DNA of 64,000 nucleotides, taken from NCBI GenBank assembly GCA_001986395.2, contig MQVO02000002.1, forward strand, positions 248,001 through 312,000. The letters are read 5' to 3'. Under the pieces are notes generated by a model. The model did not search any database. It was not told where the DNA came from and saw only the letters and a program-made list of their open reading frames with translations. Every line of letters starts with the position of its first letter. The first letter of the stretch is position 1. The DNA is from Irpex lacteus. Its lineage: Eukaryota > Basidiomycota > Agaricomycetes > Polyporales > Irpicaceae. Position numbers and translations under genes: made by a program. Below are positions 44,901-56,732 of this stretch, one piece after another.

Positions 44901-47091
44901 TTTCGTTTCCTGCGCCTTCGTCCGTGGAATGACTGGCGTGAATTCCACGATAAAATCTTGGGTATGCATAGCAAGACGTATCGTAAGTGCATACGCATAT
45001 GTTCTAGCTTTTAATCGTCTCTAATATATGAACAGCGGAAGGAGCTACAAGACGGCTGCGAAAGTATCTCAAGCCGGTGATCCTTCGACGGACCAAGGAC
45101 TCTGTACGAGGACGTAATAGAAGATCACTAGTTCCTCCACTGACGCATTATTATTGTAGAGATTGAATGGTAAACCACTAATTACGCTTCCTCCTAAGAC
45201 CATCGAACTAGTCTGGCTGGAATTTTCCACGGAGGAGCGGCACGTCTACACCATGGTCGAGAGACAGTGTCAGATCATATTTAACAGATTTCTAAGGGAA
45301 GACACAGTGCTCAAGTAAGTGTCTGCCTTGATCATAATAACAATAGTAACTAATGAACATTGCCACCCGCTGATGGTAGGAACTACATGTCAGGTATGTA
45401 CCTTCCGTTTTCCGATCAACGAATTCCAACTGATCCCAGACACTTTCAAGTCCTTGCAATGCTACATTGCCTGCGTGAAGTTTGTTCACATGCTGCTCTG
45501 ATTACACGAGATGGCTCTGCCTTCATTCGTCCGGGTGAAGAAGCGGACGAGAGCAATAGAAATGAAGAAATTATGAGGGCCGAGCAAGTGGCTGGACCTG
45601 ACTTCGTGCTACGCATGAGAGAGAGGTACAAGAAAGCTGCCCTAGCGCGAGTCGCTGCACAACAGCCGGTGAGCTGCGTCTTCTGTCCATAAATACAGTA
45701 TGCGGTCACTGACATATCTTTAGAATACAAATACCGAAAGCGTTGACGAAGAAGATGAGATATGCCCTATGTGCAAAGACAGGTATTCTGAGCCTGTGGT
45801 CGTACCTTGTGGTCATGTATTTTGCCGAGGGTGTATTAGTGCGTTGTCGAAGACTCATCATCCGCGCGGCTTTGCACTTATTCTCTGTTATAGCGGAATT
45901 TCTTGATAAACCCCACCCAGACGAGGGACAGGAATGTCCGTTCTCTATATGTCCTATACCTACCTGCCAAGAACATGTTTCGGATTCTGCACTTTTTGCC
46001 CGTAGTATCTTCGAACCGGCGGGGGCAGATCTTCCTGCCGAGGAAGCATTGCATGGCGATAGTGACTCAGAGGTGGACGAGCAATTGGTGGACGAAAGTC
46101 TGGATGGCCCTGACGAAGGCATCATCCTTGGGCCAAAGCCAGACCTTTCCCATCTCACTTTACAGCAGAGGGCCAAGCGACTGCAGTTCTTGCCGTCAAC
46201 GAAAATGCGGGTGAGCATTCCACTCATCTCTTCATCGTATTTGTTCGGTTAACAAGCGTGTAATAGCACATGATGGAGTTCTTGCTCAAGCTCCGGGACG
46301 AACGCCCGGATGAAAAGGCAGGCGTCCAGCCTATACACATTCTTCCTCACCCAACTAAACGTTCCGAACTCAGGTTATCGTCGTTTCCCAATGGACGCGA
46401 TGTTTGAACTTGGCCTCAAGGTATCTGACTGAGAAAGGCTTCTACCACGTTAAGTAAGTCGTCTAGCTCTCTAGGTGCTGTATAAGCACATATATTAACT
46501 ATACCCGCGATCACAGGTATCAAGGAGATATGACTCTTGGCAAGCGCAAACAGGCCGTTGATGAGTTCATGAACAAAGACAAGGCTACCATCATGCTTAT
46601 GAGTCTGAGATGTGGTGGGGTCGGGCTGGATCTCAAACGCGCAAATCGTAAGCTACTTGGTACCTCTCGTCGTCAGCTACGCTAACTATTGCCCTCGATC
46701 TTCTACAGATGTCGTAAATCTGGATTTGGGTCAGTTACTTGAAACAGATCCTTGTGTAGATTTTTACTTACCGATTCGTAGCGTGGAGCAACGCTGTAGA
46801 GGAGCAGGCCTATGGTCGTGTGCACCGAGTGGGGCAAGAACGCCCTGTATATGTTCAGCGGCTCGTTATCAAGAATAGCGTTGAGAACCGTATCCTTGAA
46901 ATCCAAAGACTCAAACAGAATCTTGCCGATGGTATTTTGGGAGCGGGAGGAGATATAAGTATCAGCAGTAAGTCTTAGTATGTCACAAGGGGGATATATG
47001 TAGCTAATCTAGCTGTTGCCAAGGCTGGACTGTGCAGGATTTTGCTACTGGTGAGCTAGAACGTCTCTCACATTCTCTTCACAGAAACTGA
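41922..47091 (+). CDS. SNF2-family DNA translocase with RING finger, copy 2 (paralogue of copy 1)
   Basis: A multi-exon gene of roughly 1200 residues, colinear with copy 1 exon by exon. It starts [20 protein letters not shown], has the same putative C2H2 finger (TCRESAC...VHAAREAHVES), a disordered region with a repeated SAMQE(D/G)SD motif, then GGILADDMGLGKT, TLIVTPVSVLEQW and VILDEAHIIRN. The RING begins CPMCKDRYSEPVVVPCGHVFCRGC, and the C-terminal lobe has VVSQWTRCLNLA, MLMSLRCGGVGLDLKRAN and EQAYGRVHRVGQERP. Motif residues of the ATPase look intact, so this is probably active. Differences from copy 1: DEAH instead of DEAQ, a shorter acidic region, and a RING whose last cysteine pair is spaced oddly (CPFSICPIPTC instead of CPSC). 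The 2-nt exon (44579-44580) and 14-nt exon near 45379 are both conserved. Two introns appear to use GC donors. The last exon ends in LERLSHSLHRN at 47091. Confidence 0.88.
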
Positions 47092-47361
47092 TTATTGCCA
47101 AAATAGCGTTCGGGCTGTCCATGGATGGCAGTGTGCTTCCTAGTCCGTCCTAATCCTAGCACTCTACGTGCATCTACCAACGAGCCCTCTCATTTATCTG
47201 TCCCCGTTTCTCTCTTTGCTCCATGTTCATACGTTATAGCAGTATAATCATCACGCAGTGGAATTGTGCTTGTCTCTTCGAATTCGATTGGGGGTATCAT
47301 GTAGTTATCCGCATCTGTACTGGACAGTAGACTTGACCTATCACACAAGAGCATGTAGTTC

Positions 47362-49070
47362 TTAGGGTATTCTCCACATCGCAATACCGCTTCTCTCCTT
47401 ATCGATCTTATCCTTTACCTGTTTACTCTCTCCACTCCTCACAGCGCCAGCCACGAGCAAAGCCACGGCATCCTTGACCACCCTCTTCTTTCCCTCAAGA
47501 TCAGCCTGAACGTCTCCGTCCTTGACGACAGACGCATCTTCTCCTCCTTGTTCGGCGGAGAGAACCAACCTATCCCAATCGACGCAAAGGTCCAGATACT
47601 CGAATATAACACTGACAATCCCACTGAACTTTGAATCGCCGGAGACCTCGTCTTCCTTTGGGAGAGAAACTTTCCAGAGCTGCTCCAGTGTGAGCGCATC
47701 CCAAGCCACAAGCGGTGCACCGACTTTGACAGGCACGACGATCGCAGGGCAACCGTTGAGTAGCTGGTAATACATGACGCTCTCAGAAGGTCTCGCACTC
47801 GTCGTCCACAAACCTGCTCTGTGAGGCTTGAGTCCGACTACAAGTATCACCATGCGCCTCGGAACAGGCGGAGGCGGCAGAGGTGTGAGCAACGGTTCAG
47901 GGGAAGGTGTACGTGAGCGAGAGAACAGGTTGCTCAGGCTGGGTAAGTCCGCCCGAGACGGAATAGACAAGGAGAAGTGATGTTTCGAATCTTCTGGCTC
48001 GGGGGCCGGGGGCGGTGCAGCAGCGAAGCTTATGACGGATGCTGACTCCGCGAGGAGGGCTTCGCCCAAGCTGTAGTCACCTGGGATGGAAAATAAATTT
48101 CGGGTTCAGAGTTCTGATAAAATGAGACCTACCTGGAAGGAAAGGGCCGTGACAGAACACGATATCTGGTTTCATTGATCGTGGTATAGCAGGTCTTCGT
48201 CCACTGGCGAACAAATACGGCGAAAACCATCCCTTCTCGATTGCCAGATAGTCCTTGACATTTGAGAATAGCGAGTTATCCCTTGATAGCCGGAAATCAA
48301 TTTCCTGTCGTGGAATAATGAAAACCTTGGATAAGCTTACTTATGCAACCCACTACGATAGAAGCCCAAGCTTGCATCCTCAAACGTATGTTTGTATTTC
48401 AGCGTGATCAAAAGTTCCTTCACACCAGTTGTATTCAACCTGTCCGAATGGATGGGTACAACCGCCTTGATCGCCTTGTCCAAAACCAAGTCGTTCGCAA
48501 CCTTAGTGGTGAGTTCGAATCCGGTGTGCATCCCGACTTCGACGAGGATGCTGTCCCCAAGGGTTGAGACGATCACATCGGAGACCGGGCCCATAACAGG
48601 AGTAGCCACAGCAGCCACGCCTCCCTGTTGGACGAGAATGTTAGCTGGTATGATATGGAGGAACATTGAATACGCTTACAGTAGCTGCTATGATTGTGTG
48701 CACGGCTACATCTCTGAAACGGATGCAAGGCAGCAGAAGCGGTGAAGAGTCACCCCACTACGATGTAGACAAAGACACGCTTGTGAATGGGAGGGAGAAG
48801 GTCATGATAGAACCTTGAGACGCTTACCGGTGAGAGACAAATGATACTTGTCCCGGATGCTCTCAATGTCTCCCATGAAGACATCACGATCCGTCCTGTC
48901 ATGGACTACATGGCGACCAAGTTAGCACGCTGCATTTCGTTCAGAACTGACAGAAGAATTCGAGCACTCACTCCAACCAACTTTCTAACGATCCAAGGCG
49001 CTGCCTTTTCCTGCTCTGCCTCCGGGACAGAAGCAGGATCGACAGGCCCAAGTGCAGACACTTCAGGCAT
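47362..49070 (-). CDS. Conserved hypothetical protein
   Basis: Best model: exons 48968-49070, 48828-48905, possibly a 4-nt exon 48754-48757, then 48680-48713, 48341-48624, 48133-48281 and 47362-48080; about 456 residues in frame. Readable blocks are HDRTDRDVFMGDIESIRDKY, GDVAVHTIIAAT, VMGPVSDVIVSTLGDSILVE, GWFSPYLFASGRRP, DIVFCHGPFLPGDYSLGEALL and LKPHRAGLWTTSARPSESVM. A Pro/Ser-rich linker separates two globular parts. The alternating hydrophobic Gly/Val-rich segment is compatible with membrane association. I do not recognise the family; the strongly patterned blocks make chance unlikely. Exons 3 and 4 need alternative acceptors to keep the frame: without the 4-nt exon, an acceptor at CAGAG works. 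Details at the 5' end are therefore tentative, while the last two exons are firm. Confidence 0.6.
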
Positions 49071-49873
49071 CTTGACTGCGCCGGCTTCGATTGTAACTTG
49101 TTGACGTCAGATGCTTGACGGTGCGTTCGGGACTCGGAGAGGTGGTGGCTTGGCGGAGCAAGCCGTTGACTGAGACGAGGTGGCCTTCCTCGACTGCATG
49201 TTCGGAGCCTCTAAGGGCTGCTAGAATTCATTGTCACCTATCATATCGTATCTAATCGCCGTCTCCAGGGACAACTACATTTTTTAAGACTCGCTGATTA
49301 GCTGAGAGTCTGAGACTCAACGTTTAAACTCAACTCACTGACTGGAGGACGATCTTCAGTTGAGAACTGCCGCGAGTCTGCCATGGCGATTCATGGCAAC
49401 GAACAGAGAGCGTCGGTAGAGTCGGTACTGGCGGTAGGCCTAGGGCGCCTGCGTGAACCCGACAGATCTCGAGTGAGAATCACCGACAATCTTTGAGACT
49501 ACACCTCAAGTGACGCTAACCTGCGCTCACTGCGTAGCTCACGGACGGCGATGAACACTAATAATAACGATGAACATGTTTGAATTCTATTGCATCGCAT
49601 GATCGTAAGAAACATAATCCGAGGCAGTTGAGGCCCCCAACACATCCATCCACCCAACTCGCGACCACCACATAGTAGCGTATCCGCAGTCAAAATGCAA
49701 ACACACCACCGCCCGGACCTGACCCATACAGGAAGCGTTGAGATCCTGCTTTCTCGAAGGAGGGGATGTTAAGATCCCACCATCCATCTGTCACCGGTTT
49801 TACAGGCTGTTGAGGCCGCCCCTACACACTACATAGATATTTTGAAACGCCAGAAGTCAATGGACTTCCGCGT
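49071..49873. other. Intergenic, no gene supported
   Basis: Promoter of the hypothetical gene and 3' flank of the SAH1 gene. No coding frame or repeat with support was found. Confidence 0.35.
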
Positions 49874-51605
49874 CTAGTAGCGGTAGTGAGAAGGCTTGTA
49901 GGGACCGTTGACGGGGAGGTCGAGGTAGTCAGCCTGCTCCTTGGAGAGCACGGTGAGCTTAACGTTGAGCTGCTCGAGATGGGCACGGGCGACCTCCTCG
50001 TCGAGCTCCTTGGGGAGCATGTGCACGCCGAGAGGGAAGGCCTTGGTGTTAGTCCAGAGAGCGATCTGGGCCAGGACCTGGTTGGCGAACGAGCAGGACA
50101 TGACGAACGAGGGGTGGCCGGTGGCGCAGCCCAAGTTGACGAGACGACCCTCAGCGAGGAGAATAAGATGACGGCCGCTGGCCATGGTGTAGCGATCGAC
50201 CTGAGGCTTGATGTTAACGACCTGCTTGGCGTTAGCCTTCAACCAGGCAACATCAATCTCAACATCGAAGTGACCAATGTTGGAGACGATAGCATCTTCG
50301 GGCATGGCCTCGAAGTGCTTAGCGGTGATGATGTCCCTGTTACCGGTGGTGGTGACGAAAACGTTACCGCGAGAGGCAGCCTCCTCCATGGTGGTGACCT
50401 CGTAGCCAGCCATAGCAGCCTGAAGGGCGTTGATGGGGTCGATCTCGGTGACGATGACACGGGCACCGTAAGAGCGGAGTGACTCAGCGCACTGCGAAAA
50501 ACTCATTAGGAACACGGAGTGCGGTAGTAAATAAAACATGCGTACACCCTTGCCGACGTCTCCGAAACCAGCGACGACAGCGACCTTGCCAGCAAGCATG
50601 ACATCGGTGGCACGCTTGATACCATCAACGAGAGACTCGCGGCAGCCGTAGTAGTTGTCGAACTTGGACTTGGTAACGGAGTCGTTGACGTTGATGGCGG
50701 GGACCTTGAGCTTGCCGTCACGGAACATCTTGTAAAGGTGGTGAACACCGGTGGTAGTCTCCTCAGAGAGACCACGGATGTCTGAGACACTATGAGACTG
50801 CATTCACACAACGTATAGCTGCCGGTTCTCACCCTTCAAGTACTGTGGGTACTTCTCGTGGACGAGGGTAGTCAGATCACCTCCGTCATCGAGAATCATG
50901 TTGAGGGGCTGGCCGCCGGGGAAGGCAGCAAGGGTCTGCTCAATGCACCAGTTGTACTCCTCCTCGGTCTCACCCTTCCAGGCGAACACGGGAACACCGG
51001 TGGCTGCGATACTAGAACACAACTGTTAACTTCTTTGACTCTAAAAGTGATAAGAGATGCACGTACGCAGCGGCAGCATGGTCTTGCGTGGAAAAGATGT
51101 TCTTTAATCGCAGGATCAGACGCGCAGAACTGATAAGCTAGATTGGCGCTACTCACGCAAGAAGACCATGTAACCTCAGCACCAAGAGCCGTCAAGGTCT
51201 CGATGAGGACAGCAGTCTGGATGGTCCTGCAGATCTTGTCAATAACGTAGAAATTATTTGAACTGGAGATGATACTCACATGTGAAGGCATCCAGCGATA
51301 CGGGCACCCTTCAAGGGCTGAGTGGGACCGTACTAATTTCGGGGAGATCAATCGAGCTGTAAGGACATTTCTGAAGACATTGGCACACACCTTTTGCCTC
51401 ATGTACATAAGTCCTGGCATCTCATGCTGAAAGTGACAATCGATACTCAGTATTTTTCCCCAGCGAGGCGATTCGATTCGAGTTTACCTCGGCAATCTCG
51501 ATCTCCTTGCGACCGAACGCGGCGAGAGAGACATCTGGACACTGCTTAGGACCGCTGTATCGACATGCGCAATGGCTGATACTTACCAGCAACCTTGAAG
51601 ACCAT
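49874..51605 (-). CDS. SAH1: S-adenosylhomocysteine hydrolase (adenosylhomocysteinase)
   Basis: Nine exons (51587-51605, 51488-51534, 51391-51426, 51280-51332, 51157-51226, 51067-51101, 50833-51011, 50546-50781, 49874-50491) give 430 residues, close to the usual 430-450. The enzyme splits S-adenosylhomocysteine into adenosine and homocysteine with bound NAD, keeping methylation reactions running. Clear signatures are [23 protein letters not shown] at the N-terminus (in pieces across exons), [47 protein letters not shown], the NAD-binding [23 protein letters not shown] and the C-terminal [10 protein letters not shown]. All exon joins agree with the conserved protein. Codon use is strongly biased to C-ending codons in the last exon, as expected of a highly expressed gene. 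Confidence 0.97.
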
Positions 51606-54511
51606 GATGAAAAGTGTAGAAGAGGTGAAGGTGGTGGGTGAGAGGAGAGAGGTGGAGGAAAGCTCCTGGAAAATCGTGCGCTTTTTAGCGTCTCGCTTTC
51701 CCACGTGTCGAGGGTGTGTCTAAGACCGTGTGCATAATGGGCGCCAAATTGATGTCTTCCCCTCCTTCGTCCATCACAGCGGACTCGACCTCTCCGCCAA
51801 AACCGAAATGTCGATTGGCTGAAATTGTGCAGTTTGACTGTGATCAAGAGACAGACAGCTCTGGTACTCCCAGGTTTCATTGTTGGCCTGTTCCTCGAAT
51901 ATTTAGACTGTGAGTAGGGAAGTGAAACTCGTGGGTTCCGTGCTGATTGTTTACGCACATGTATCCGATGCACGCCTCTTTAGATGCCCTGGCCGCCCTG
52001 CTATTGAAATAACTCGTTACGTTGACACGCACGAGGGTACCGGTGCGGTCAAGCTGTCTTCCGAAGCCAGGTGTGTGACGGTTCCAAACCTCAATGAGAA
52101 CGGTGGGACTGACTGGACGTGCTGAACAGCCAGATTCTCCCAAAGGGGAAGCCCTGGAGAGACGTCCGTAGATACGACAATGAATAGGCTTGAACACACA
52201 AGACCGACTGTCCTTGTTCACGTTGATGATGGCCGGCAGTGAGATGGCAGGGCAAATCACACGTATATCATCGGTGCCTACCACCTTAACAACAAATTAC
52301 ACCATGATCTCTAGGACATAGCCATGTGTAAGTCCGGAACCGCCTATAACGGCCTGGTGGAATGACCAGAGGCCGCCGGACACAATGACTTTGAGGTACG
52401 TGGTTGTCAGGTAGATTGTACAGTTATCACACTCATGCATGCTGTACATTGTCACCAACAGTAGATTATCTCGGGGATAGATTGTACTCCAGAGTCAAAA
52501 GATCAATCATTGTGGACTCACCCAATGTGAACCGACACTGAAGTTGCGTGAGAAGAGTCGTACTCACGGTACTCAGCCAAGCTGTCCATGTACACAGGTA
52601 TATCGCTCTCTGCCCAACCATCTCGTACTCCAGCAAGCTCCGCGATGGGGATGACCGCAGCGGTGCAGCCCAGACCTATCGCCTGATCATCGCAAAGTTA
52701 TCGTTCTTGTCGCGCTATCAAGCTTCCACCGTCAGGCGGATCCCAGCGTGGTTGTGGTGATCACTGCCGCACTGACGCGAGGTGCAGTGTTCATACGCAT
52801 CACTGGCGAAGCTCCCGCCGTTAGTCAACGAGCGATTGTGTTGCGACTTGTAATGATGGTCTCTGGCGGATGCAGGAGGTGCGCTCACTTCTTTGATCTA
52901 ACTCCATAATCACTCATCGACGATATCCATATTAGGCGTGCGTCGATGAAAGACGGTGACAATGCGCAATGTGTACAGACGCAGTCCATCATCGATATCA
53001 TTATGTTGTCTACATAAACAGACACGGAGTACCCGCACCCAAGGGATCAGTCGGCCATGGTGATCGTAGGCGGTTCGCTATCATCGGGACACGCGGACAA
53101 TTGACCAACGTGGTCGGAAAGCGCCGCATTGTCGAGAACGCGTTAAGGAAAGTTGACGAACACCTTTCGTCGATTGTCCAACATCCGGAAGTCCCTTGTC
53201 CGTGGTACTTGCGATGAAGCTGCACCACATGTGCTGAGTCATTGTTTTGCTGACCGACACCCCCGATGGTCATATACTTCGTCGCATTTCTACGTACGGC
53301 TGGTTTTCTGTGCTTCGTATCGTTTCTCTGCGTCTATTTAAATGGGCGGATAAGGTACTGTTACTATGTGGGCAGCGTCATGCATTGCCATCCTGTCGGG
53401 AATGATTGAGAGTGCATAGCATGATTCTTCTGATCTGCAGGTGTCCCTGCGCTTTGCACTTCTCCGTTCCCCACTGAGGATCACACATTGGCGATGCACC
53501 TTGTTACTCCCGTATCTCTCCTGCTTCCCGCTTCCCTCTGCAGCAAATGCAACGTCTATCACTGGCCCGTCTTCTGAGTGCTTACGAGCCAAGGTATGCT
53601 GGCGGATAATCTAGCAAGGTTCTGTCCACGTTCGACATTCCAAGTCGCCCGTGTCGTAGTCACAATCAGCAGTCTGCATCATGATTTGTGAGTACTCAGC
53701 ACAAGAATAGTACTCAGACATGTTTCGTATCGAAATTCATCTAAAATTTCCGAGTTTGAGCCATAGGGTAAACTGTTAACAGGTAAGTGGCGAGAGGGTG
53801 TGGCACCCATGGATTGTCTTGGTTGGTCGGCCACAGGGCGACATATCATGCTCACGATGACGATAACAACTTGCAATGCGTATGCAGCAGGCATTTTTGC
53901 CATAATTATGTGGACTTGTCTCGGGAGCCATATGAGTGATCGCCTGCAGCTTGCCGACGTTAACGTTTAGATCATCAAACGGGAACTGCCACCGTTGCGA
54001 CTTGTCCGAGTTGGCACCGGGTCGCCCCTCCTCTTAGGTCATGACCGCGAATATTTCAACCTCAAAGAGCACAGTGAGCGAAGCTTGCGAGCCTTCCGTG
54101 CAAAACGCGATTAACTATGAGATCAAGCAGGGTCGATATTGGTCTTTGTCAGAAGACGCCACGTTTTGGAACCAGCTGCCAGCTAAACACGGTCTCTCTT
54201 ACGGCACCGGGGTCTTTGAGGGTCGAGCGCATCAGAAGTACCTGAACAAATGATATCCCAGTCTGTGAGTGGCTTGGGGCATCCTCCTAAGCCCCGAAAT
54301 TCTCAGATATGGGTGTTGGTCCAGCTGTCGCTTAGAAGATTTGATCGTACGTATGAAGAACCTGTGCTATATCTACGGCCGTTGGATCAGTGGAGAGAAC
54401 ATGATTACTGGTCCCTCACAACCCTGATCTGGCCGTCTGTTGCGTTGAACTCATCGTCCAGGCAGCCAACACACGACTCTTCGTCGTGCTCTTCACCACC
54501 ATTGTCGCCCC
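51606..54511. other. Gap of 2.9 kb, no gene firmly supported
   Basis: The longest gene-poor stretch of the window. Frames at 51877-52284 (minus), 52969-53273 (both strands) and 54041-54253 (plus, 70 codons, soluble-looking) exist, but none has splice context, conservation or a recognisable domain. The 54041 frame lies just upstream of the next gene and may belong to its leader region. No repeats or terminal inverted repeats of a transposon were noticed. Confidence 0.3.
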
Positions 54512-56052
54512 ATGGTCTGCACCGCCCTCTCCTCTGATATGGCAGAACCCGAATCCTTTAATTACCAGAGCTACTCGAGCCATCCGAGTATTGTCAAGGT
54601 CGAGCCTGACTTAGGTCTCAGTCTGCTGCATTCTCCTCCTTCCTCCTCTCGTTCGTCCTCGAGCGCAAGACATTCGAGTTCGTCCTCCCGCCTCCGACGC
54701 AAAGTCTCTTCGCGTAGTGAATCATCCGTCATGACGCATCCCTACGGTAACTGGTCGTCCTCGAGCCTGAAGAACGAACAAGGCTCAGGACCGAGAAGTT
54801 ACTCCAGTGGATCACAGTCCGCTGCGTCAAGTCGAAGAGGTGGAAGTGGAGATCAGCAGACCTTCGCCTACCAAGACAGTTACGCGCAATCGGTATGTTG
54901 TCGTATGGCCACCTTGGTCCACAAGAAGCTAACAGAGAAACATACTAGTATCGCAGTGGAAGTGCTAGACACCCCGATACAGGCGCGTCTCTTGCACCGT
55001 CGAGCCTTTCAGGTGCAATGGGCGACCTTGGCATGCCTTCCCATTCCCCTCCCAACCCGTCACCGTCCGGTCTGACGTGGACGCCTTCCCCAACTTCTAC
55101 CTTGCCAGAAGGATATGTTGTTATGTCTGGCGAGGCTAACCTCCCTCCTTATCTCGCAACTCCCAACACACCCCTTAATACAGACAGCCCTCCCGGCTCT
55201 TTCTTACCCTATTCCTCTAATAATTACTATCCTACATCGGAGCCTAGTCCTCCTCATATTCATGGCCTTCCTTCGCCCGGTGGATACTCAGACCATTTCT
55301 CGTATCCCCAGTCTCGCGCCGCCTCCGTTCCGCACATGATGTCCCAGCCCACTCTTTCAGGGTCCCCCGGCATGGACATACCTATGGCGATGTCTCCTCC
55401 TCCCTCTGCTACGCCGAATATCTCGCTCAGTCGGTCGTCTCGAGCTCATTTCGAGCACTCCGAAGAGGATGTTCGCATGCTCAAGAACCGGATCCGTGAA
55501 CTTGAGCACGTGAACAAAGTTGCACGAGACAGGATACGCGAGCTCGAGCACATCGCCTACACTAGTTCCCATTCATCTGCGGGCGGTATTCCGACACCCA
55601 TGGCATCACCAGCCTCTTCGGCATCGTTCAACGAGTCCTGGCGCGCACGTACGGACGCGCGAGTGAAGCTGTTCTGCTCATTGAACAGGGCTGGCAATGC
55701 TTTGTGCGCGTGGCACGACTCCCGCCGCGAACGCCGAGCACACCCACCTCGCATGGCGCCTCCCGGTCACCTGAACTGTGGCTGCACGTATGAGGAAGCG
55801 CTCTTCGAAGAGTCCCTCGCACGTCATGGCGTCGGTAGCTACCACCCTGGAGAAAGCGTGCGGATGGATCCGGCCCTGCGCAATCCTCTGCTTCAGCTTC
55901 TCAAGGAACGCTATGGCTATCGCGACGGCGATTTCGAGCGCGACCCAGTCACTGGAGAGTGGGTCGACGGCGAAGGTCCCGCCCGGTGGGAAGCCAAAGT
56001 GTCATCGGGAGCCATCATTTCCAAAAAGCATCGTGCCGACGAACGTCGCTAA
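54512..56052 (+). CDS. Uncharacterised Ser-rich protein with coiled coil and conserved C-terminal domain
   Basis: Two exons, 54512-54892 and 54949-56052, give 494 residues from the first ATG; an ATG at 54539 (MAEPESF) is an equally good start. The N-terminal 250 residues are disordered, rich in Ser and Pro. A short coiled coil follows at about residues 300-330 (EEDVRMLKNRIRELEHVNK, then RDRIRELEHI). The last 130 residues are compact and look strongly conserved: ARTDARVKLFCSLNRAGNAL, CAWHDSRRERRAHPPRMAPP, CGCTYEEALFEESLARHGVG, PALRNPLLQLLKERYGYRDG and DPVTGEWVDGEG. Several Cys and His residues (CAWH, NCGCTYEE) could bind metal. I know this block only as an unnamed domain in agaricomycete proteins. 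A transcription-related role is plausible from the disorder plus coiled coil plus Cys/His block, but it is speculation. Confidence 0.72.
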
Positions 56053-56732
56053 GAGTGCGTTCGTCGTCTTAAAACATTCTGTGAGTACCCTAGAGTCTAC
56101 GCCCTCTCTCTATAATTGGAACGCTGTCTGTCTTTCCGTGTGTTGCTTTGCACTGTCTTTGTCTTTTCTCGTTACATATCACTGGCATTCATTCACCACC
56201 TCCTGTCATTCACCCTTGTCTCATTGCACCCCCCACCGTCTGTATTATTCGTTTCTACTCTCTTGTCTTGCCTACGCCGCACTCAACCGGACTTTTGCGC
56301 CTTAACGCGCCACGACTGTATCCCTAGTTTTCTGTATCTTAGAGCGTAATCTATTGCGTGTGTAGGTTTTGCGTGTCGCGGGTCCGTTCGCGAATTGCCA
56401 CTGACCTCAGAAATGGCTCTTCTGGGCACCATGGTAAGGGCGTTAGTTCATCATGCGTGTAATCTTTACTCTCCAGCCCTGTGGCACGCTGTGTAGGTGT
56501 GGCCTATCCGCGAACAGGGTATTCTCCCTATACGCGGGACCATGTGAAAATATCATCAGAATATGGGACAGTTCAGGGCACATATCATATAAACGCTAAA
56601 CCAATTACAGTGGCGGGCAGTTCATAGACGAGCGGTGCTAAGCCCTTTCAGTCCTTGTTTGGAAGTACAAAATAGGGTTTGTTGGAAACCGGACCAGAAA
56701 TCTGACCTGCCAAATCCAGGACGCTCCATTTC
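56053..56732. other. Convergent 3' region
   Basis: About 680 nt between the stop codons of two convergent genes. Pyrimidine-rich on the plus strand close to the upstream stop, consistent with a long 3' UTR. No other feature was seen. Confidence 0.35.

Noticed and set aside
41922..47091. SNF2-RING copy 2 as a pseudogene.
   Set aside because: All helicase motifs, the first six RING ligands and every traced splice join are intact; only the last Cys pair of the RING is odd.
48304..48376. A GC-AG intron starting GCAAGC at 48375 in the hypothetical gene.
   Set aside because: A normal GT-AG intron (48282-48340, 59 nt) closes the same frame, so the GC donor is not needed.
48512..48523. GTTCGAATCC-like T-loop of a tRNA gene.
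   Set aside because: It lies inside a coding exon, and neither an acceptor stem nor a D-loop can be folded around it.
49886..50482. Long plus-strand open frame of 198 codons within SAH1.
   Set aside because: It is antisense to a strongly conserved exon of S-adenosylhomocysteine hydrolase and is open because of that gene's codon bias.
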